Origin: Gemmatimonadales bacterium
Lineage (GTDB): Bacteria; Krumholzibacteriota; Krumholzibacteriia; LZORAL124-64-63
Length of the DNA stretch: 64,000 bases
Assembly: GCA_019038745.1 (NCBI GenBank)
Contig: JAHOYV010000019.1
Coordinates: 23,648-87,647 of the forward strand
Direction: 5' to 3'
The position numbers and the translations under genes are program-made. Positions 63,001 to 64,000 of this stretch are shown here, piece after piece (the first letter of the stretch is position 1; each line of letters starts with the position of its first letter). The notes under the pieces were generated by a model. It ran no database searches. It saw only the letters and a list, made by a program, of their open reading frames with translations, and had not been told where the DNA came from.

Positions 63001-63212
63001 AAGAGTTCTTCACCGGGGAAGTCGGTGATCTGCTTCACGTTTTCTCCGCCGGTCGAGGCGGTATAAATATCCCCTCCGTAACAAAAGACCAGCGTGTCGC
63101 CCTGGAGGTCGGGGTACCGCAGCAGCCTCGTTTCAGCCGCCGCATCGCCCAGGCCCAACACCAGGAGAGCGAAAATCGAGATCAGTAAGTGTTTCGTTAC
63201 GGTCCAATTCAT
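60024..63212 (-). CDS. Tricorn-type S41 peptidase with N-terminal propeller
   Basis: 1062 residues. Signal peptide (MNWTVTKHLLISIFALLVLGLGDAAA), a long beta-propeller region with PD40 repeats (PKFSPDGRQIAFTAEFEG, VVDWHPDGTRVLF, APAISPDGKELILCARG, WSPDSEWLTFSL), a PDZ-like part (GLNAQEGDYLLAIDGTPL), and the S41 catalytic domain with Ser959 in ESGGD and His in GQSHAEIHGG, as in the archaeal tricorn protease. It should degrade peptides in the periplasm. The ATG at 63212 has GGAG 7 bases upstream; an ATG 36 bases earlier is possible but poorly placed. It lies between repeat copies C and D. Confidence 0.94.
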   Translation of the reverse strand: MNWTVTKHLLISIFALLVLGLGDAAAETRLLRYPDLQGDTLVFCYGGDIYTASTGGENVKQITDFPGEELLPKFSPDGRQIAFTAEFEGNTDVYVMSVTGGKPKRLTYHAAQDLVVDWHPDGTRVLFRSNRSSFSYRFRRLFEVAVEGGLPTVLDIPEAELSSYNNSGDKVAFCRTSTETVQWKRYRGGAMPKIWTYDFQEGKAELVIDDQSINHHPLWMEDRIYFVSDRGESKEQNLWVFNTTNKALRQITFYEEWGVNWPSRGGERVVYENEGRLFIYDARDDESTPVKIEIALPKDRLVEEKNVKDQLRAPAISPDGKELILCARGELFRHDPEKNRTRNLTQTSNANERSPVWSPDGQCYAYISDISGEEQVYIQKSDEDQKPIQVSQCESSRIGRLRWSPDSRKIGYADKRARFSFIDIESKETKQVFFDEYFGSGRFVSASWSPDSEWLTFSLGNPNWGRSVFLYSLESDQRFRVTDEYTSSFEPNFDPEGKYLFWISDCQINVRDSYGDGDHHMVNPSKIIVATLHKERLSPFAPEQKEKPAEIEGSLFPIRVDLEGLGDRIAALPIEESNYSRLTVLKNKLIYRSQPDQGKSSFKLFDLASSTESDLIKDVWYCIPAAQSDKMVYVVAGMVGIVDIEANQEAGEGLVDLSGLNMRIDYQQEWLQIFHEAWRIQRDFFFDENLHGVDWPAMKKKYEALLPFVAFRTDLNYLIEQLFSELGQSHAEIHGGDFPEIPDVNSGVLGVDLEWDKAKRHYKITKIFRGQNWDPQRVSPLLQPGLNAQEGDYLLAIDGTPLTENLNPYSLLENKADETVSLTTHTQPTFTGSTEVRVKAAPFSEREGNFLRYNEWVLENMEKVNRASNGRIGYIHIPDTYIPGIEAFFRYFYPQRNKQALILDVRFNSGGYAPFWMIERLNRKPIYYSHFPYGKASLPEPDPGSFGPKVCLTNEWAESGGDIFAAYFRLDNSGLLIGKTTAGNLAASNGFRLMDGGIVIYPGQGIRNNRGENVIENIGIAPDVEVTNHPEQMIQGHDEQLERAVSELMKQLSTEEELEGAN

Positions 63213-63472
63213 TACTTTTCTCCAGAATGACAGAGGGAATCGTCGCATTACCTTCCGTTGATAGACGGTTATCTATGGTCAATGGTTTAAATTGGCATTG
63301 TCCGGTTCACTGACCGTGGCACTCGAATCCATACCGTTTAATCCATTCATTGTATTTCGGGAGGCTGTATGGAGCTAAAGGCAATCCCTGGACCTCTCCT
63401 CCCTCAAAACCAATTTCCTGAACGAAATCCTGTCGAACCTCCGGGCAATGGTCGCAGCAGTCCCGAACCCAC

Positions 63473-63682
63473 AAAAAAAGCACCTTCTCCACTTGCTCGT
63501 GAAGAAGGCGCTTGAATTTGGTAGCCCCTAGGTTACAGTATGCGAACAAATGCCATTCCGGTCGGGATAAGGACTCTCTCCAGGCTATCTTCAGAATACC
63601 AAACGCCTTACCTCAGCATGAAGGTCCAAAAGGCCGCCCCGCTGGCTTTCGGATACGACTGACGGGTCATCAAGAATTCATC
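63473..63682 (-). repeat. Dispersed repeat, copy D (long form)
   Basis: Hairpin with a minus-strand T7 tail (63473-63513, one G-U pair), then the core TGGTAGCCCCTAGG from 63519. The 164-bp body (63519-63682) has the same length as copy C's and aligns without gaps at roughly 70-75 percent identity. On the minus strand it ends an open frame EFLMTRQSYPKASGAAF followed by WTFMLR and a stop. Confidence 0.85.
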
Positions 63683-63767
63683 GGATCAGCCACAACGGCC
63701 CTGACCGGATGAAAGCGCAGCAAAATATCCGATGGCCTATCCAATCGTCGCCTCAATTCCCCTGGGA

Positions 63768-63796
63768 TTGACAGCCACCCCACCATCCTGTAGGCT
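63768..63796 (+). promoter_or_regulatory. Candidate sigma-70 promoter facing the window end
   Basis: A perfect -35 TTGACA (63768-63773), 17-base spacer and TAGGCT (63791-63796). It points towards a gene that would start beyond base 64000. Weak -10, called by eye. Confidence 0.35.
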
Positions 63797-64000
63797 CATT
63801 TTCAGTTACAGATTATTCGCAGCATATCCCGATATCCTGCAAATCAGGGGAAAGCATCTCTCGGATGCAATGAGGGGGATTTTCGTTCGATTCCAGTTTG
63901 CCCTCTCCCCCGATACCGAGCCTGCGCGCAGTTGATATCAGTTCAAGTCGTAGAAATAGAGTTAGGCCGATAGAGATTTCGCCTTTTAGGTTTGTGGAGA

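Larger units (their letters stand above)
63213..64000. other. 788-bp intergenic region carrying repeat copy D
   Basis: Repeat copy D fills 63473-63682 and a candidate promoter is at 63768-63796. The remaining sequence has no convincing gene; the 80-codon minus-strand frame at 63307-63549 reads through the terminator hairpin. Confidence 0.6.

Noticed and set aside
63307..63549. 80-codon minus-strand frame (MFAYCNLGATKFKRLL...) beginning inside repeat copy D
   Set aside because: It reads straight through the terminator hairpin and has no ribosome site; similar readings occur in the other repeat copies by virtue of the shared sequence.
56484..63682. Integron attC sites as an explanation of the dispersed repeats
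   Set aside because: The copies lack the GTTRRRY/RYYYAAC core sites, the genes between them point both ways, and no integrase is present.

Overview
The window looks like a piece of chromosome from a Gram-negative, GC-rich, uncultivated-type bacterium. The envelope inventory points to the FCB side of the tree (Krumholzibacteriota / Eisenbacteria / Bacteroidota-like): many lipoproteins with clear lipoboxes, six-bladed beta-propeller exported proteins, a DUF3078-like outer-membrane protein, a tricorn-type S41 protease, and a decayed FlgD-like C-terminal tail (VYFYRLEAG...) of the kind found at the ends of exported FCB proteins. This placement is an inference. There is no rRNA, tRNA, CRISPR array or intact transposase in the window.

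Layout. 1-1.5 kb: 3' end of a PilY1-like pilus gene and a small exported protein, closed by a strong terminator, then a P-loop protein. 2.7-5.4 kb (minus): PLP-dependent threonine/serine dehydratase, hot-dog thioesterase and an NRAMP-related transporter lacking the DPGN motif. 6.2-16.1 kb (minus): a long run starting with pdxS-pdxT (PLP synthesis) and continuing through two exported proteins, a Cof-type HAD phosphatase, a PLP-dependent group II decarboxylase, a DsbD-N-domain lipoprotein, an RRM protein, an outer-membrane barrel, a 44-residue membrane protein and a sodium:solute symporter. 16.3-24.7 kb (plus): gamma-glutamyltransferase, prolyl-oligopeptidase-like hydrolase, DEDDh exonuclease, transketolase, a secreted PLD3-like protein, a DUF6125-like protein and an isochorismatase-family hydrolase. 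24.8-31.4 kb (minus): envelope genes (OPT transporter, YchJ, LPS-type glycosyltransferase, OmpA, MscS, DUF3078).

31.5-36.4 kb (plus): a sulfatase module: a SUMF1-fold protein, a Tat-exported lipoprotein sulfatase with a CSPSR site and an anaerobic radical-SAM sulfatase maturase, joined by 4-base overlaps, followed by peptidase T. 37.5-45.9 kb: a PAS/sigma-54 activator with an unusual promoter-operator, thioredoxin, two alkaline-phosphatase-superfamily proteins, an RpfC-like hybrid kinase and an acyl-CoA dehydrogenase. 46-52.9 kb: a carboxypeptidase-regulatory-like lipoprotein, a beta-propeller, a LytS/LytR-type two-component pair and an exported ankyrin/metallo-beta-lactamase fusion.

52.9-64 kb is visibly different: looser gene packing, one AT-rich lipoprotein gene, a pseudogene remnant, and four same-orientation copies of a dispersed repeat (hairpin plus TGGTAGCC core) that sit between a beta-propeller gene, an AAA_14/DUF4143 ATPase and a tricorn protease. 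This repeat family and its cassette-like arrangement are the most likely undescribed item here. Other points worth checking are the three evenly spaced palindromes over the sigma-54-activator promoter, the ankyrin-MBL fusion, and the sulfatase module with two kinds of maturase-like protein.
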